Below, piece by piece: positions 1-11,436 of a DNA stretch of 64,000 nt (its first letter is position 1; every line of letters starts with the position of its first letter). This DNA is from Rhyacophila brunnea (Eukaryota > Arthropoda > Insecta > Trichoptera > Rhyacophilidae). The notes below the pieces were generated by a model. It was not told the origin of the DNA, did no database searches, and worked only from the letters and a program-made list of their open reading frames with translations. The position numbers and the translations under genes were made by a program. The DNA lies in NCBI GenBank assembly GCA_022495005.1, contig JAGYXB010000615.1:602999-666998 (forward strand), given 5' to 3'.

Positions 1-1812
1 TTTTCTCGATTTTCCACTGCTGAAAATGTGCCGTTAGCCTGTGACTTAAGTTGTGATTATATTGAGATGCACGTCGCGTACTGTCACGGCGACAAATTTA
101 GTCTATGGTTTTGTCATTTTGCAGAATATTTTGAACGATCACCATCTCTGTAAATTCTATTATGGGGAGTGCCAACTCTGATGTATTAGTATTTTGAATT
201 ATTATTCATTATTCATGCTAATTTCAATTAATTTAAACAGTGCGTACGTTAAAATTGGATGATATTTTGAACAGAACTCAACCAGCAGATCATAGATAAT
301 AGACAACATTCTTATAGAAAATACATAGTGCCAACCGCTAAAAACAAAAAAAAAAACGTGATTTAGACATGATTCGACAATGTGTAGGCATGTAGAAAAT
401 GATAAAACGTTCAGAGAGTCATGCAGGTGTCGATGCAGTGCGGTAAAATATGAGGTGACCTCATTGTTGTTATGGTGATTTCGGCAGATTTTGCTAACTG
501 AGGTGTTCATTTAAAGGCTCAAAATGTGCTACGGGATGGAAGCATCAGTCTGATAACATGTTAAACACAAAGGAAAACAACATTACACACTTTTCCCTGT
601 AGCTTCTCTTTACCTGTTAGGTATTTCAGTTTCCATTATTTCCTCTCGGATACCATTGGTATTTTAGCAGAATTGTGCCATTTTGTTATGTTGTGAAAAT
701 TAAAATTGTGACTTGTGACGTCACGTGATAGTACGTGACGTGTAGCATTATATAACCACAAATTTACTAACGTACAAATGGTAAGTCTTTGATAATGATA
801 ACACAACGATAATGGTAGGTACCTGATAAAAATGCGAAACTTGAATAGGTATGTGCGAATTTCTCTCCAGAATAATTTTCGTAAATAACTTATGCCTCGA
901 GTTTCTGATAACTCGATTTTTTTTCGATTCCCGAGATTCTGAAAGCTCCTGAAAGCTCCATATGAACGAAAACAATCGAAAACTATTTTTGGGAATTCTT
1001 ATCTCGATCTGTTGATATATGGTTAGGTATTCCTAAGCAAACAACGTGGGGTGTAGCCTCCGACGCCTGCCCAGAATTCTTCTTTGACTATTATTACAAT
1101 TTCAAATCTCGAGACGTGATTTGAATTTTAAACAGGGCTCCAGATGAAAATTCCACCCCTGGGAATAAATTTTCCTCTTCAGCTTCATTCAATAACGCCC
1201 CCAAGCATTTCGAATAAGCGTATATTTAGAGAAAATATTGTATTACGCCACCAATAAAATATTTTTCCAGTATGCTTTAAGAAGCATTTTATTTCAAAAA
1301 ATTTAATTTTCCATGCAATTTATTCTTTAAGTGTTTGTAGTTATATTTTAGCCCACATTTTTGCAATTCATTTTGATTACTGAAATTTGTTTTTCTTCTA
1401 TCATTCAGCATAACATTAATTTATAAAATAACTATTGGTCTATTGAAAAGCCAGGTATAGAAAAACGTTAAAGATTTTCATATATCCATGGTCTAAAGGT
1501 AATATACTCGTACCATATCTGACCTATATGACGAAAATGACTTAAAATTAATACTACACATCGACTGCCAAATTCCCATATATAAAGTTGTTTTTAACAA
1601 TAATGATACACCCATTTTAGTAATTTCTCATATCTGAACATTGCAGGAATAAACCTGTAACAGCCCGTATCTTGCTACTAAGCTGTCAAGCGTGTTGCAT
1701 GACGTGTGCTGAATTTATCTTTAAAATGTCACCCTCGAATTATTTAAAAGGCAAAACAGTAAGTAATAATATAACAAATTTTGATTATTTGATTATTCTT
1801 TATTATATATTA
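1..1812. other. AT-rich stretch without a recognisable gene
   Basis: Only short open frames (at most about 100 codons) without family resemblance or coding-like composition. The one local feature is a run at 716-740 where a TGACGTCA palindrome overlaps CACGTG and is followed by a second ACGTGACGTG. No gene start is attached to it. Confidence 0.5.
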
Positions 1813-1988
1813 CTAGCTGACCCGGCAAACGTTGTTCTGCCATATAAATTATTTCTAGTGAATATTTTGGTTGTTAAATAAAAAATAACGAATGTATCGT
1901 AAGTGTGTGGAGATGGGATATATGATAGAAAGAAGAATAGAGCGCTGTTGACGATGACCGCCGATAAAAACAAAAAAACATCAACCAT

Positions 1989-3194
1989 TCATTTTCTCAA
2001 TTCAAAATGAGTAATGATGTTCATAATGAATGAATTACCTGTGACAGGATCTCGTTGTTTAATGTTTATGCAATATCCGTCTTGTCCCTTCCAGAAAATT
2101 AGCGGATATTGGATAGCGTCGTATGAACAGTGTGTGTCAGCGATGAACTCCAGATTATTGTTTCTTCTTCGAATCACGATTTCTTGCGTCGATGTGCGGT
2201 CGCCAACCATGATTCCAGCAAAGTCGTCAACAACAGGCGCATTGAATCGACGCACGTGCTCTCCAGCTGGTGTTTTATCAGGATTGATGACAATAGCGTG
2301 ATTGTCACGTTGCAATTCGTGCACGTGTGCTTTGAAGAATTTCAATAATTCATTGTGCTCATTCAACAAGGCGTCCAGTTCGCCGACGATGCGCCTGGTA
2401 TTAGGCGAATTGAGGCTATTGTAGCCGCAACGTGCATCCACATGATTGATGTCCTCACCGCCCATGAAGTAGATTTGTAAAAATTTATGTGGTTCGCTTG
2501 GCATTGGCAGCAATGAGCCTACTTTGTGGTATACTTGGCCTTTGATTTTGAAGGTAGAATGGAATTGTTGACCATTTGCCGCAGTATTGTGAACTATTTC
2601 TGTTGCTCCGAACGAAGTCATTTGGAAGCATGAATTGAATGTGCGAATGGACTTCAGGAACAGGTTTGAATCTGGAACCATGCCGATGAGCAAGCCGTTC
2701 AATGATTCTGGTGGTATCTCAATTTCTGGTAGTTGCACTTTTCCTGATGCGCAACACATCCCGGCTGACTCATGTTTGAATTTGAGCGCATGACAATGGG
2801 GACATTCTTTGTCCATAGCACCAATCAGCACTTTCGGATGAGCGGAATATTCAATATCTGGCTCGTACTCGAATGCGAGACGAAGGAACGAAACGGATGT
2901 AAATGTTCGATGTACTTGTTGGCGTTGTCGGTCATTTGCTCTGCGTGTGTTAACTACAAACCGGCGCGCTTGGCTCCGTTCCAATTGTCGTTGTTGATTT
3001 CGTTCAGCTCGTGCCTCTTGTGATTGGGATGCACGCAATTGCGACATGCTTACACGCACGTTTTTGTTATCTTGTTGGATTTGTTCGTCTGTTCTTTCTG
3101 CTCTACTATTTTGCATGTTTGTTGCTTTATTCGTTCGACGGCCCAAATGGCCCCCCTTGCGTCTTGCTGGCATTGTGCACTGTAATATTCGCAC
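1989..3194 (-). pseudogene. Helitron Rep/helicase-like protein, N-terminal fragment (401 codons)
   Basis: This is the longest open frame in the window. After a basic, Gln/Arg-rich N-terminus (residues 1-90) comes a zinc-binding-like cluster CPHCHALKF...CC (about residues 133-150). It is followed by the conserved Helitron N-terminal domain, with recognisable stretches such as GLLIGMVPDSNLFLKSIR-type and FLQIYFMGG (about residues 245-255), then ARCGYNSLN. This organisation matches Helitron_like_N proteins, often annotated as PIF1-like helicases. The frame stops after IITHFELRK, just where the family continues into the HUH replication initiator (Rep) domain. No HUH motif and no SF1 helicase motifs (Walker A/B) follow, and only 175 bases remain before the Helitron 3' end. 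It is therefore an internally deleted, non-autonomous copy. The frame has no internal stop over 400 codons, which points to a fairly recent insertion. Confidence 0.85.
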
Positions 3195-3397
3195 ATAAAA
3201 ATAGATTAATTAAAATAAATCGTACAAAATTTTGCACGCACTGCGTTGTGATATGCCGAATGAAATTTCAAAATGACGCGACGCTTTTCTTGAATTCTTC
3301 TCGGACGTAGCGCTATCTGTTAATCAACAACATAAATAATTTTGTTCTGTTTGAAATACGAACGACGATTAAATTTGTTCATACAAAAATAATAAAA

Positions 3398-3666
3398 TCG
3401 CGATTAAAAAATAGGAGGGTGAAAATTTTGGATTATAGGTATTTTTTGATGCAAAATAATAAAAAAAATACAAAAAGAAATTTTCAAAAAAATAAAAGAA
3501 AATTTTTTCTGGATAGAGATACCCTAATCACCTAGCGGTATGAAATATACTTGTTGACCTATTCTCATACCTAAAAATATACATAAAAAAAATCATAAAA
3601 ATCGGTTGAGCCATTTCGGAGGAGTTCGACCACAAACATCGTGACACGAGATTTTTATATATATAG
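3398..3666 (-). repeat. Helitron 5'-terminal region, proximal copy
   Basis: A direct repeat of the next 280 bases, starting TCGCGATTAAAAAA and running to the AT-rich terminus (CGAGATTTTTATATATATAG). Both copies contain GGAGGAGTTCGACCACAAAC and TCTGGATAGAGATACCC. They differ by a few substitutions and indels (3398-3666 against 3667-3946). Confidence 0.85.
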
Positions 3667-3946
3667 TCGCGATTAAAAAATGGGAGGGTAGGGGTAGGAG
3701 GGTGAAAATTTGGGGTTATAGGTATTTTTCGACGCAAAATAATAAAAAAAAATACAAAAAGAAATTTTCAAAAAAATAAAAGAAAAAAATTTCTGGATAG
3801 AGATACCCTAATCACCTAACGGTATGAAATACACTTGTTAACCTATTCTCATATCTAACAAATATACATAAAAAATTCATAAAAATCGGTTTAGCCATTT
3901 CGGAGGAGTTCGACCACAAACATCGTGACACGAGATTTTTATATAT
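3667..3946 (-). repeat. Helitron 5'-terminal region, distal copy (split by nested element)
   Basis: Second tandem copy of the Helitron 5' terminus. The last bases of the terminus resume at 6112-6122, after the nested transposon. Either the Helitron duplicated its 5' end or a second Helitron inserted adjacent to the first. Confidence 0.8.
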
Positions 3947-3973
3947 GAGGCGTAGAGTTACAAAACCCGCTCT
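3947..3973 (+). repeat. Left terminal inverted repeat
   Basis: Begins GAGGCGTAGAGTTAC and pairs without mismatch with 6085-6111. Confidence 0.9.
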
Positions 3974-6084
3974 AGAGACTTTTTTAGTTTTGAGTAAATG
4001 ACGAAAAACTGTTTTGGGCATATCATGATGATTTAAGTGTAATTTTAGATGTTAAATTTCTTCCTTTACATACGTTAAAGTATAATAAAATGTCAAATCC
4101 AATGTATAAGCTGTATTTATTCAAATACATGCAGTTTAATTATCCCAAGAGCGGTCTTTGTCAGTCTCTACCTGACAGAGCGGCGTTCGACGCGGAATTT
4201 TTTAAAAATAGCGGAGTTTGTCGCACAGTGGTACATTGTCGACAGGAGATGATAGTTTAGTAGCGGTCCGTATTTATTTTAATTATGTAATATATTTTCG
4301 AATTTACTTTGTCTAGAAAATATTTTGTAGCCATTCTTACCTAATGGCAGCTGTATATTTTCACATTGTACTTACATATTTAGCTGTTATACTGGTATGT
4401 AATATTTAAAAAAAATAGTGGTATTCACTTGTCTTGAAAATATTTTTTTTTTAATTTAAAAAAATAGTTATTTAGTTGAATAGTGCCTACTTTTTACTAT
4501 GTCAAATTGCCTTTGTGAAACTTTTTAATTTTAATATGTTAATGTCATGTACTTATTTTTATTCTATAATAAACAAAAAAAAACCATTATCAAAAAATAT
4601 TACTTTTTCTGGAGACAATTAGTTATTACCTACATACCATGCAAATTATTTGTTTAATAGGTAACTAATCTTTTATAATTATAAAAGTGCCCTAATAATT
4701 CTTAATAATTTTAATATTAATGACCATATTTTGAATCACAAAGATATTTTTAAACCCTTAAAAGGTAATTATAAGATAATTTGAAATAACAATAACATAT
4801 TTTTTAATAATGTCATTAGCATAGATAAAAAAAAACCCAGCGGAATTAAGTACCGGCCTTTACCTAACTAATCCCTGTATTACCTGTGTCCCAAAATTCC
4901 AGGTCTGTGGGAAACCCACCATTTCCTACCAACCTATTTATTAAATGTAAAAATAAAATGATAATATTTTTAAGCTATATTATTCATAATCTACTTAGGT
5001 ATATTAGATATTTTATAGCATTTAATTCAGAAAACCAAATCCGATAAACAAAAGTCGCGAGGTATGAGCTTACTTCGTATTACGTTTTACGTCGTATATT
5101 CTGTTGTTCCTGCTACTTTTTATATACAAATAATAGTAAACGTGGAATTTCTGAAATTTATTGCAAAAACGTATTATAAAAATAACGGTATTTCTACAAG
5201 ATAGCACAGCATTGTTAACTATGTTTCGTTATTACAACTAAGCTAATCTACAAATTAATAAACATATTTGAATTAAAATTCATTATCGTTCATATTAACG
5301 AATGATACAATTTTATGACGAAAAAAACTTGTCCCGTGGAGATAATGATAAGGAATGTCATTTTTTTATCAAGGGAGATGAAAAAACTAACCTAACGTAA
5401 CATAACCTACTAAATCTATCATGTGTATAGTACAAATTATCAAACAAAAAGCATTTCCCCGACAATAGTTTTCCTTTAATTATATTTTTGACACAAACTA
5501 AATAATCATAAAAATGTGTAAGAACCTTATGATATTTTATTATATCACACAGAATATTAAATATAAATGACAACAAAAAATACACGTAAAACTAGAAAAT
5601 AATATGAGCCACCACTGGGTTATTCATAACAATACAGCAAAATATAGTCAATTTTTAAATACGTTTCTTGGCGTAACAGGCTACATTTCCAAGCAGCTGG
5701 ATTTTTCAAACGCTTCCTTGATTGTTCTTGTTGAGATTCCGTCATACTAACTATTGAAACATTCATTATTAAAAGTAAAAAATAGTAAAATAATTGAAGC
5801 AAAATTATGACGCGCACGAGAAAACGGTTTGAAGGTTTGTATGGAGATTAAAGGATTCGTGAAGAGTCATAATTTAAATCGCGGCGTCTGATTGGCCGGT
5901 TACGCAGAGAGGGTTTTACCAGAACAAATTAATTTTTAGAGCGGGTTTAGTCGGTCCCCTCGATATTAATTTTGATTTTTTGAAGAAACAGAGAGGGATT
6001 TAAAACTCTCACCTAGAACAGAAGATAGGTCTTACGAAAGAGCTCCTGCGTACATTCATAACTTTTTTTTTTGAAAAATCGCCC

Positions 6085-6111
6085 AGAGCGGGTTTTGTAA
6101 CTCTACGCCTC
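6085..6111 (-). repeat. Right terminal inverted repeat
   Basis: Ends GTAACTCTACGCCTC, the complement of the left end. Homology stops at base 28 of each arm. Confidence 0.9.
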
Positions 6112-6122
6112 ATATATAGAGA

Positions 6123-7077
6123 TGTCAAATTTATTGGATGTTATCATTCATTATATTGGGCGTTATGTGCTTTGCTTTACCACTTTTTACGTTGCGAGTT
6201 ATTGGCAAGCTATGTAGCTACAACATGTGTGAACTATTAACAGTCAGATACGGGATATTGAATATTTAGTTTTTTTAACTTCCTGCACAATTTGTAAAAA
6301 GTCATTAGGCCATCGATATATTTTTTTGTATATTAAAGTTGATTAGAGTATTGAACATTAAATTTGTCTTTTAGGAGTGAACGTGGTAATTGACTTTACT
6401 GCTTATATAAAACTTAATGGTATTTTTCATTTTACTATTATACCATTTGAATTAAACTTTTTATTCATTTTTTTGTTAACCGACTGAACAGAGGTAAATG
6501 ATTTTAAATCTCAGCTTGCCACTTTCTTCGAGAAAGAAATATAAACGAGAAATATAATAGCAATTTCAATATAGTTCCATTCTTAACTCGGGGAAAGTTC
6601 ATAATGCTTTCTCTAGATCATTTTTTTATTGGATCATCAATAGGTTCAGCAAATATATTTTTCGTTCTTTCAATAATGTTGTATAACGTAGTTACACCTA
6701 TATAATATAACATAGCGTATATGCCGGAAGCGAGATTTATTGACGGCAGACAATATATCCAAATTGACTTGAGAGATTTATTGAGTATTCGATAAATACA
6801 CCTCTACCGTATTTAATACGCCATATAAAACAATGGCGAATGTTCCCTACGGCTGGTGTTGACGCTTGGAGATCTTTGAACTGGTACCAGTGTTATTTAT
6901 TGACGGTTGCGCAACTATTAGTATTAGATGTATGGTTGTACAGCTATGCCTATGCGCCGTTAGCGATGCATCATCAGAGCATTCGTCTATGAAGTTGAAT
7001 ATCTCATCTGGAAAAATCTCTTGTTGTTTTTTGCCATGTGTGTTTGATCTAGAATAAAGACACAATGGGTTTAATGG
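6123..7077. other. AT-rich spacer, nothing recognised
   Basis: No open frame or repeat I can match elsewhere in the window. Confidence 0.4.
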
Positions 7078-7085
7078 GGTAAGAA

Positions 7086-7437
7086 CAATGACATTATTAA
7101 TGGACGACGCACTCAGTACAGTAGCTAGCAAGTAAATTCGCACGTGCATAGGTAGACGTCACGCAATATCCATTATGCGATATCACGCATCGAGAATTTA
7201 TAGCAATATCACCTTTATTGTAACGGCGTTAGAGCAGTGTTTCTAGTATCAATGTTCGTTTGAGCGAACCTGTTCGAACCGAACCATTCGGCAGACCCGA
7301 CAAAAAGTTTCGGGAATTTATAGCAACATCATCTTTATTGTAATAGCGTTAGAACAGATTATGCCATTCGGCAGACCCGACAAATAAAGTGAGTGTCATT
7401 TTTTTTCCCAGATGCTTCGTCCATATTAATGTCATTG
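7086..7437 (+). mobile_element. CAATGACATT hAT-type MITE, copy 1
   Basis: Ends CAATGACATTATTAATGGAC and CCATATTAATGTCATTG are imperfect inverted repeats. Flanks GGTAAGAA (7078-7085) and GGTAAGAC (7438-7445) form an 8-bp duplication with one mismatch. The body contains two tandem internal modules, each running from GGGAATTTATAGCAA-like sequence to CATTCGGCAGACCCGAC. Small frames across it are not genes. Confidence 0.85.
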
Positions 7438-7445
7438 GGTAAGAC

Positions 7446-7872
7446 ACATTCATCTTAAAAAAGCCTGCAAGGTATCTGATATCTGTCCATAGTGAAATAG
7501 TACATTTATGCAAATATCTATAGTCCTATCCCAGGAGGATTATTCTTTAATCATTATTTCCTGGATTCAAAAACTCAGAGCGTCTTATGGCCCTGCAGAG
7601 TATTCAAGCAGCAGATTCTAATCTTACATTGAACAGGCTACACTACATCCACCTGAGTTGCGCAATATCTTTTTAATTTTCATTAGCCGTGGATACAGGT
7701 CTTGAGCTCGTCCAGATACTTTATCCGTCGCTCCAGCTACCCAGATATTTTTTTGGCTTTAAGGTATGCATATTTATATATGGCTCGCGAGATCGGGATT
7801 TCTTCTAAGATTAGATTTCATTATTTCTTAGCATCTACCCAAAATATGCTATATAATATTGTTTTACGAAGG
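7446..7872. other. Spacer, nothing recognised
   Basis: No supported feature. The short frame starting at 7702 runs into the next mobile element and has no family resemblance. Confidence 0.4.
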
Positions 7873-7880
7873 GCTGTAGT

Positions 7881-8272
7881 CATGGCCTCACATCCTAAAT
7901 CAGGCCCCCAGGGACCTATCGCTAAGTTGAATGGCACGTATGACGCACAACAGAAGCGTTTTCAAAATTGTGTTAGAGATAAAAGTAAGGGCCTTCAGTT
8001 TATTTTCAGCGATTTTTTGTAGTTTTAATACATCTACTTTATGAAGTTGCCAAGTATCAACACAAAACAACAAAAATTGCATCTTACAATCTCATTTTTA
8101 AAATGCTTAAATCCCTTCGCGAAATAAAGAAATAAGAAAATCTCATTTTTTTGTACTATTACAGTAAATTTGTGATGTGTGTTTATCTCACATATCTGAT
8201 CGATCCGCTAGGCCCTTCTGAGCCCGGGCCCCTAGGCTAGAGCCCTGTTAGCCCTCCCTTGTGGGGGCCATG
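7881..8272 (+). mobile_element. CATGGC hAT-type element, copy 1
   Basis: Begins CATGGCCTCACATCC and ends TTGTGGGGGCCATG, which are inverted ends. It is flanked by perfect 8-bp duplications GCTGTAGT (7873-7880 and 8273-8280). The right arm carries the family signature GTGTTTATCTCAC and GCTAGAGCCCTGT. Confidence 0.88.
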
Positions 8273-8280
8273 GCTGTAGT

Positions 8281-8668
8281 TATGTATATCTAAATAGATT
8301 AATGACCGTTCAATCTGGTAAATTTAAAGGCCAAGTGAAATCAGAATATCTTGAAATGATTTGAATAAGTTTCATTGTAAGTTGTCACGCCGGTGTGTGC
8401 GCAGTGGTTTAATTGTGGCGTGAACCGTTTGTTTGGACTATTTTTGGATTCTTTTCATTTTCTAAAAGATATGGACGGATAATTTATCTGTCATAGCATG
8501 GTACTAAACAGTGCATCTGTGGGTATGCACTTGACGTTGATGCAATGGATTCTTGTTGTTCCAGAATTTTCATATGTACGGTATTATAAATGTTCAAAAA
8601 ACTGACGATATTTTCGTTGAATTAAAGTAGTAAACCGTTCAGCAGAATACAACTATTCAATACTTCGA
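8281..8668. other. Spacer, nothing recognised
   Basis: AT-rich DNA without coding signal or matched repeat. Confidence 0.35.
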
Positions 8669-9026
8669 CTCACTTAGAGTAGCACAACGTGGTATGGAGA
8701 GGTGCATGCTAGGCATAACGAGGACAAACAGAGAAATGAGTGGACAAGGAAACAGAAAACGGTTTGCGGTGTAATAGAGTTAGCTAAAAACCTCAAATGG
8801 AAATGGGCAGGACACATATCTCGAAGAAGAGACAATCGTTGGACAAATTTAGTGATACAGTGGTACCCAAGAGGTACAAAGGCCGCTGGATCGAAGTAAT
8901 GATAAAATTCTGTGGAAGTACGTGGAAACGCAGCGCACAGGGCCGAGAGAAATGGAATCAGCTTGGAGAGGCCTTCATCCAGCAGTGAATATATTCAGGT
9001 TGATGATGATGGTGATGATGATGACT
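8669..9026 (+). pseudogene. RTE-type reverse transcriptase, C-terminal fragment
   Basis: This is the 3' end of a non-LTR retrotransposon, 5'-truncated. In three frames the translation gives the characteristic RTE tail in order: LRVAQRGMERCMLGIT, then RNEWTR, then LKWKWAGHISRRRDNRW with WYPRG, and finally STWKRSAQGREKWNQLGEAF and IQQ. Two frameshifts (near 8720 and near 8880) separate these parts, so it is dead. After the coding part comes a GATGAT repeat (about 9000-9026), typical of RTE elements, which end in short simple repeats instead of poly(A). The same 3' end recurs at 21832-22780 and, reversed, at 48705-48850. Family assignment (RTE/BovB-like) rests on these motifs. Confidence 0.85.
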
Positions 9027-9547
9027 TACGACTCATGTTTACACATCGTTAGTAGTCATTATAAATCTCCAAAAGATGTTTCATAACTTAAATCAATAAT
9101 AAATGAGGTATGAATTTTCCCAGCCCTTGAGTCTCAATTGGGCCGTCTGATATATTATTATAATGTATATTGTCAATACACATAGGTAAGTGAAAATTTG
9201 TAGTAGAATAAAGGTAGGTATATATATACTGAATTAATTACTATTGGGATCACGTAGAGCTTTCTTGAAACTAAGCTCCGCTGAGAAGTGTACTTTGTTA
9301 CAATTAGTAGCATGTTTGAATAGTACTAAGACTCTGATCTGTATAACCGAAGCTTCAGCAGAATGTATGATATTCTAAATACAATGTGTAATGTACGCGA
9401 TTTATTATATTCATTCACCATGCTGTCTGTCTTCATGGAGAGATAAAAATATTCATTCAGGGTCCAGAATCAAAGAAATAGTAAGTAAATGATGTGTGAA
9501 AAAAAATGAAGAGACTAAACCCCTACGTAATTTCATAATATCATAGT
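9027..9547. other. Spacer, nothing recognised
   Basis: No coding or repeat signal supported. Confidence 0.35.
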
Positions 9548-9757
9548 CAGGGCTCGAAATGGACTGGAGCACACCAGAGCACCGTTCCGGTCCTTGAAAT
9601 CGCTAAAATTATCGCTCCGTCTGTTTGTAAAAATATTTTTACTATCTGAACTAGATAAGCCATGTAACAAAAAATCTAGCATACTTACTTGTTTTTTTAT
9701 AAAATACACATAAAATTTGATAACTATGTTAATATCTTTAGAAATTGTCGAGCGCTG
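9548..9757 (+). mobile_element. CAGGGCTCGAAATGGAC hAT-type element, short copy
   Basis: Starts CAGGGCTCGAAATGGACTGG and ends GTCGAGCGCTG, an inverted-repeat pair. It is homologous end to end with 39703-40051 and shares its right end with 31308-31352. No clear 8-bp duplication is visible (ATCATAGT against AATTCATA). Confidence 0.65.
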
Positions 9758-9840
9758 AATTCATACTACTTAGGATCTTAAAGCAATTTAAATTTTATGG
9801 GGTGCTTGGCCTTGGTGGTTGATAGTGAATTTTAAATTAC

Positions 9841-10355
9841 ACCCGATCCACTTTTTGCACGGGGGATACGTACCAAAGACTACTGTGCACAACAAAACCG
9901 TGTAAAAAAAGATAACGTGCCCATACAAAAATGGTAGATAGGTTCCATTACTTAAAATCAACCCAAAAGACGAAATGCTTGAACTCAAAAATAAATCGAA
10001 TTTACATTCATATTTAGAGAAATAAAAATATGATTTAGCCAAGGATGAAGCACGCGGCGCGTCTCTCGTATCGAACCCGAAGTGACTGACTAGTGGCAAT
10101 ATGTATGTACGTATGTATATCTGGGCGGCATCCGGTGACAACATAATATGTTTGCACTCATGGCGTGGGGTCTATTGCAACGCAATTTTTTGATAAATAT
10201 GTACATACATACATGTTTTTATTATTATTTTTAAAAACTGTGTTGAAGCATAAAAATCAGTGTAAATAAAAAATAATAAAAAATAATCGGTACTTTTTTT
10301 TAAACCGTATTATTTCGAAACAGTGCAAAAAAACGGTGCAAAAAGAGGATCGGGC
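9841..10355. mobile_element. Probable MITE with 20-bp inverted ends
   Basis: ACCCGATCCACTTTTTGCAC (9841-9860) matches the complement of 10336-10355 at 18 of 20 bases. TA lies just outside both ends, compatible with a Tc1/mariner-like element. A 118-codon minus-strand frame overlapping it (9788-10144) has no recognisable domain and is best read as chance. Confidence 0.55.
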
Positions 10356-10649
10356 TTTATAATATAATACATATACATATTATGTACGGTGGTAGGTCGT
10401 TCATTTCTTATGTACTATGGCAATATAACATAAATTTAGCCGTAGGCTCGCTGCACATGACAACCACTAGGCGTTGCGATGCGTCATATGTCGTATTTAC
10501 GTATTTAAGAATATAAATATATGATGTAACTGAATTTAAAAAAAAAACTTACCTACTTATTTTCTTCTGTCTTTCCCTTGTATTCCAATTTTTTATTACG
10601 TATTTTTAAGTGTTTTATTTAGTCATGATTTTTTTCTCAATGCTATACG

Positions 10650-10850
10650 GCCATCGGGTTCCGATACAACAGGTCATGTCTCAGACATATTGTCGAGAGC
10701 CGTTCCTTTATCTGCATTCTCTGAATGATTGACTGGTTCGTCCTGTGTTCCGTCCAAGAAATACCAAGCATTCGGCGCCATCACCACATCTCAAAGGCAT
10801 AGATTGCCTTCCGCTCCCTTGCCTTCAGGGTCCATGACTCGTATAAAAAT
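10650..10850 (-). pseudogene. Non-LTR reverse transcriptase fragment (RTE-like C-terminal region)
   Basis: The complement translates to a recognisable post-palm stretch: ESWTLKARERKAIYAFEMW, a stop, then RRMLGISWTEHRTN and RMQIKERLSTICL. This is the conserved segment after the reverse-transcriptase palm of RTE/BovB-like elements (FEMWCWRRML-type). Cys is replaced by a stop in FEMW*WRRML. No active-site motif is present and both ends are truncated within 200 bases. It is a relic with no expected function. Confidence 0.75.
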
Positions 10851-11428
10851 ATAGAGAACACTTATGTTTGCACAAGCATCATTTTTGTGGCAACCGAAAT
10901 TCCCCGATCCTTCCATTTTTTGCAATCTGTGTGCGCATAATATACCTATCTACTTAACTTATAAATCTAATTATAACATGTTTCTACGTAGTAACTTGTG
11001 TTTTTGGCATAAAGCTAAGTGTTTGTTTAATAATGAGTAATATTAAGAGGTTACGCAAACCGGAAGGAAGCTAATCAAAACTTTTAAATGTTTCTACTAC
11101 AACAAAAGAATGCGCTGTGTATACAATAACGATTCAGAGGAACGAATATCTTTCGAAAGCGCGAAACCAGTAAAAGTTGAGAGTAAAACAATTTCCTCAG
11201 ACGGAATTTCTAAAATCCACACTTCAGACTCACAGAAGCTTCATAGTGGTTAAAAAGCTCCCAGAAAATACCTTTCTCAAGACGAAAATTAAACTTAGTG
11301 TCTCCATACTTTATATTGGAATTATTCTAAAATTTATAGTTGTCGACAATATACAATATACATATTAAAAGAAACTTCAATTCTGTGGGCAAACCTATAT
11401 AGTCATCAAATGCCAGGATTATAGTTAC
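10851..11428. other. Spacer, nothing recognised
   Basis: AT-rich; the 63-codon frame at 11177 has no support. Confidence 0.35.
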
Positions 11429-11436
11429 CTACCTAG

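Larger units (their letters stand above)
3947..6111. mobile_element. 2165-bp DNA transposon with perfect 27-bp terminal inverted repeats
   Basis: The left end GAGGCGTAGAGTTACAAAAC... (3947-3973) is the exact reverse complement of 6085-6111. Flanks are ATATAT on both sides (3941-3946 and 6112-6117), allowing a 4-6 bp duplication of an AT target inside the Helitron terminus. Only short frames (75 codons or fewer) are present, so it is non-autonomous. A GAG start with a 4-bp AT-type duplication would suit a Sola-like element, but I cannot assign the superfamily. Confidence 0.85.
1813..6122 (-). mobile_element. Helitron, internally deleted, with nested transposon
   Basis: The element reads on the minus strand. 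Its 3' end is CTAG (complement of 1813-1816), followed by T. A 6-bp stem with 6-base loop (1824-1841) lies 7 bases before the CTAG. Its 5' end is TCTCTATATATA, read from 6122 down, preceded by A. A 5' TC, 3' CTRR, subterminal hairpin and insertion between A and T are the established Helitron hallmarks. Inside lies the N-terminal part of a Helitron protein gene (1989-3194). After removing the nested 3947-6111 element, about 2.1 kb remains, much shorter than an autonomous Helitron, so the Rep and helicase parts have been lost. The 5' border is less sure than the 3' border because of the AT microsatellite there. Confidence 0.8.

Noticed and set aside
716..740. CRE/E-box cluster as a promoter
   Set aside because: TGACGTCA overlapping CACGTG is suggestive, but no gene, initiator or GC rise lies nearby; short palindromes occur by chance in 64 kb.
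2014..2348. Plus-strand frames within the Helitron as genes
   Set aside because: They are antisense to the 401-codon Helitron frame.
9788..10144. 118-codon minus-strand open frame as a gene
   Set aside because: It overlaps the end of a MITE-like unit, has no recognisable domain, and its composition (Ser/Phe/Tyr/Leu-rich) is what AT-rich non-coding DNA gives.
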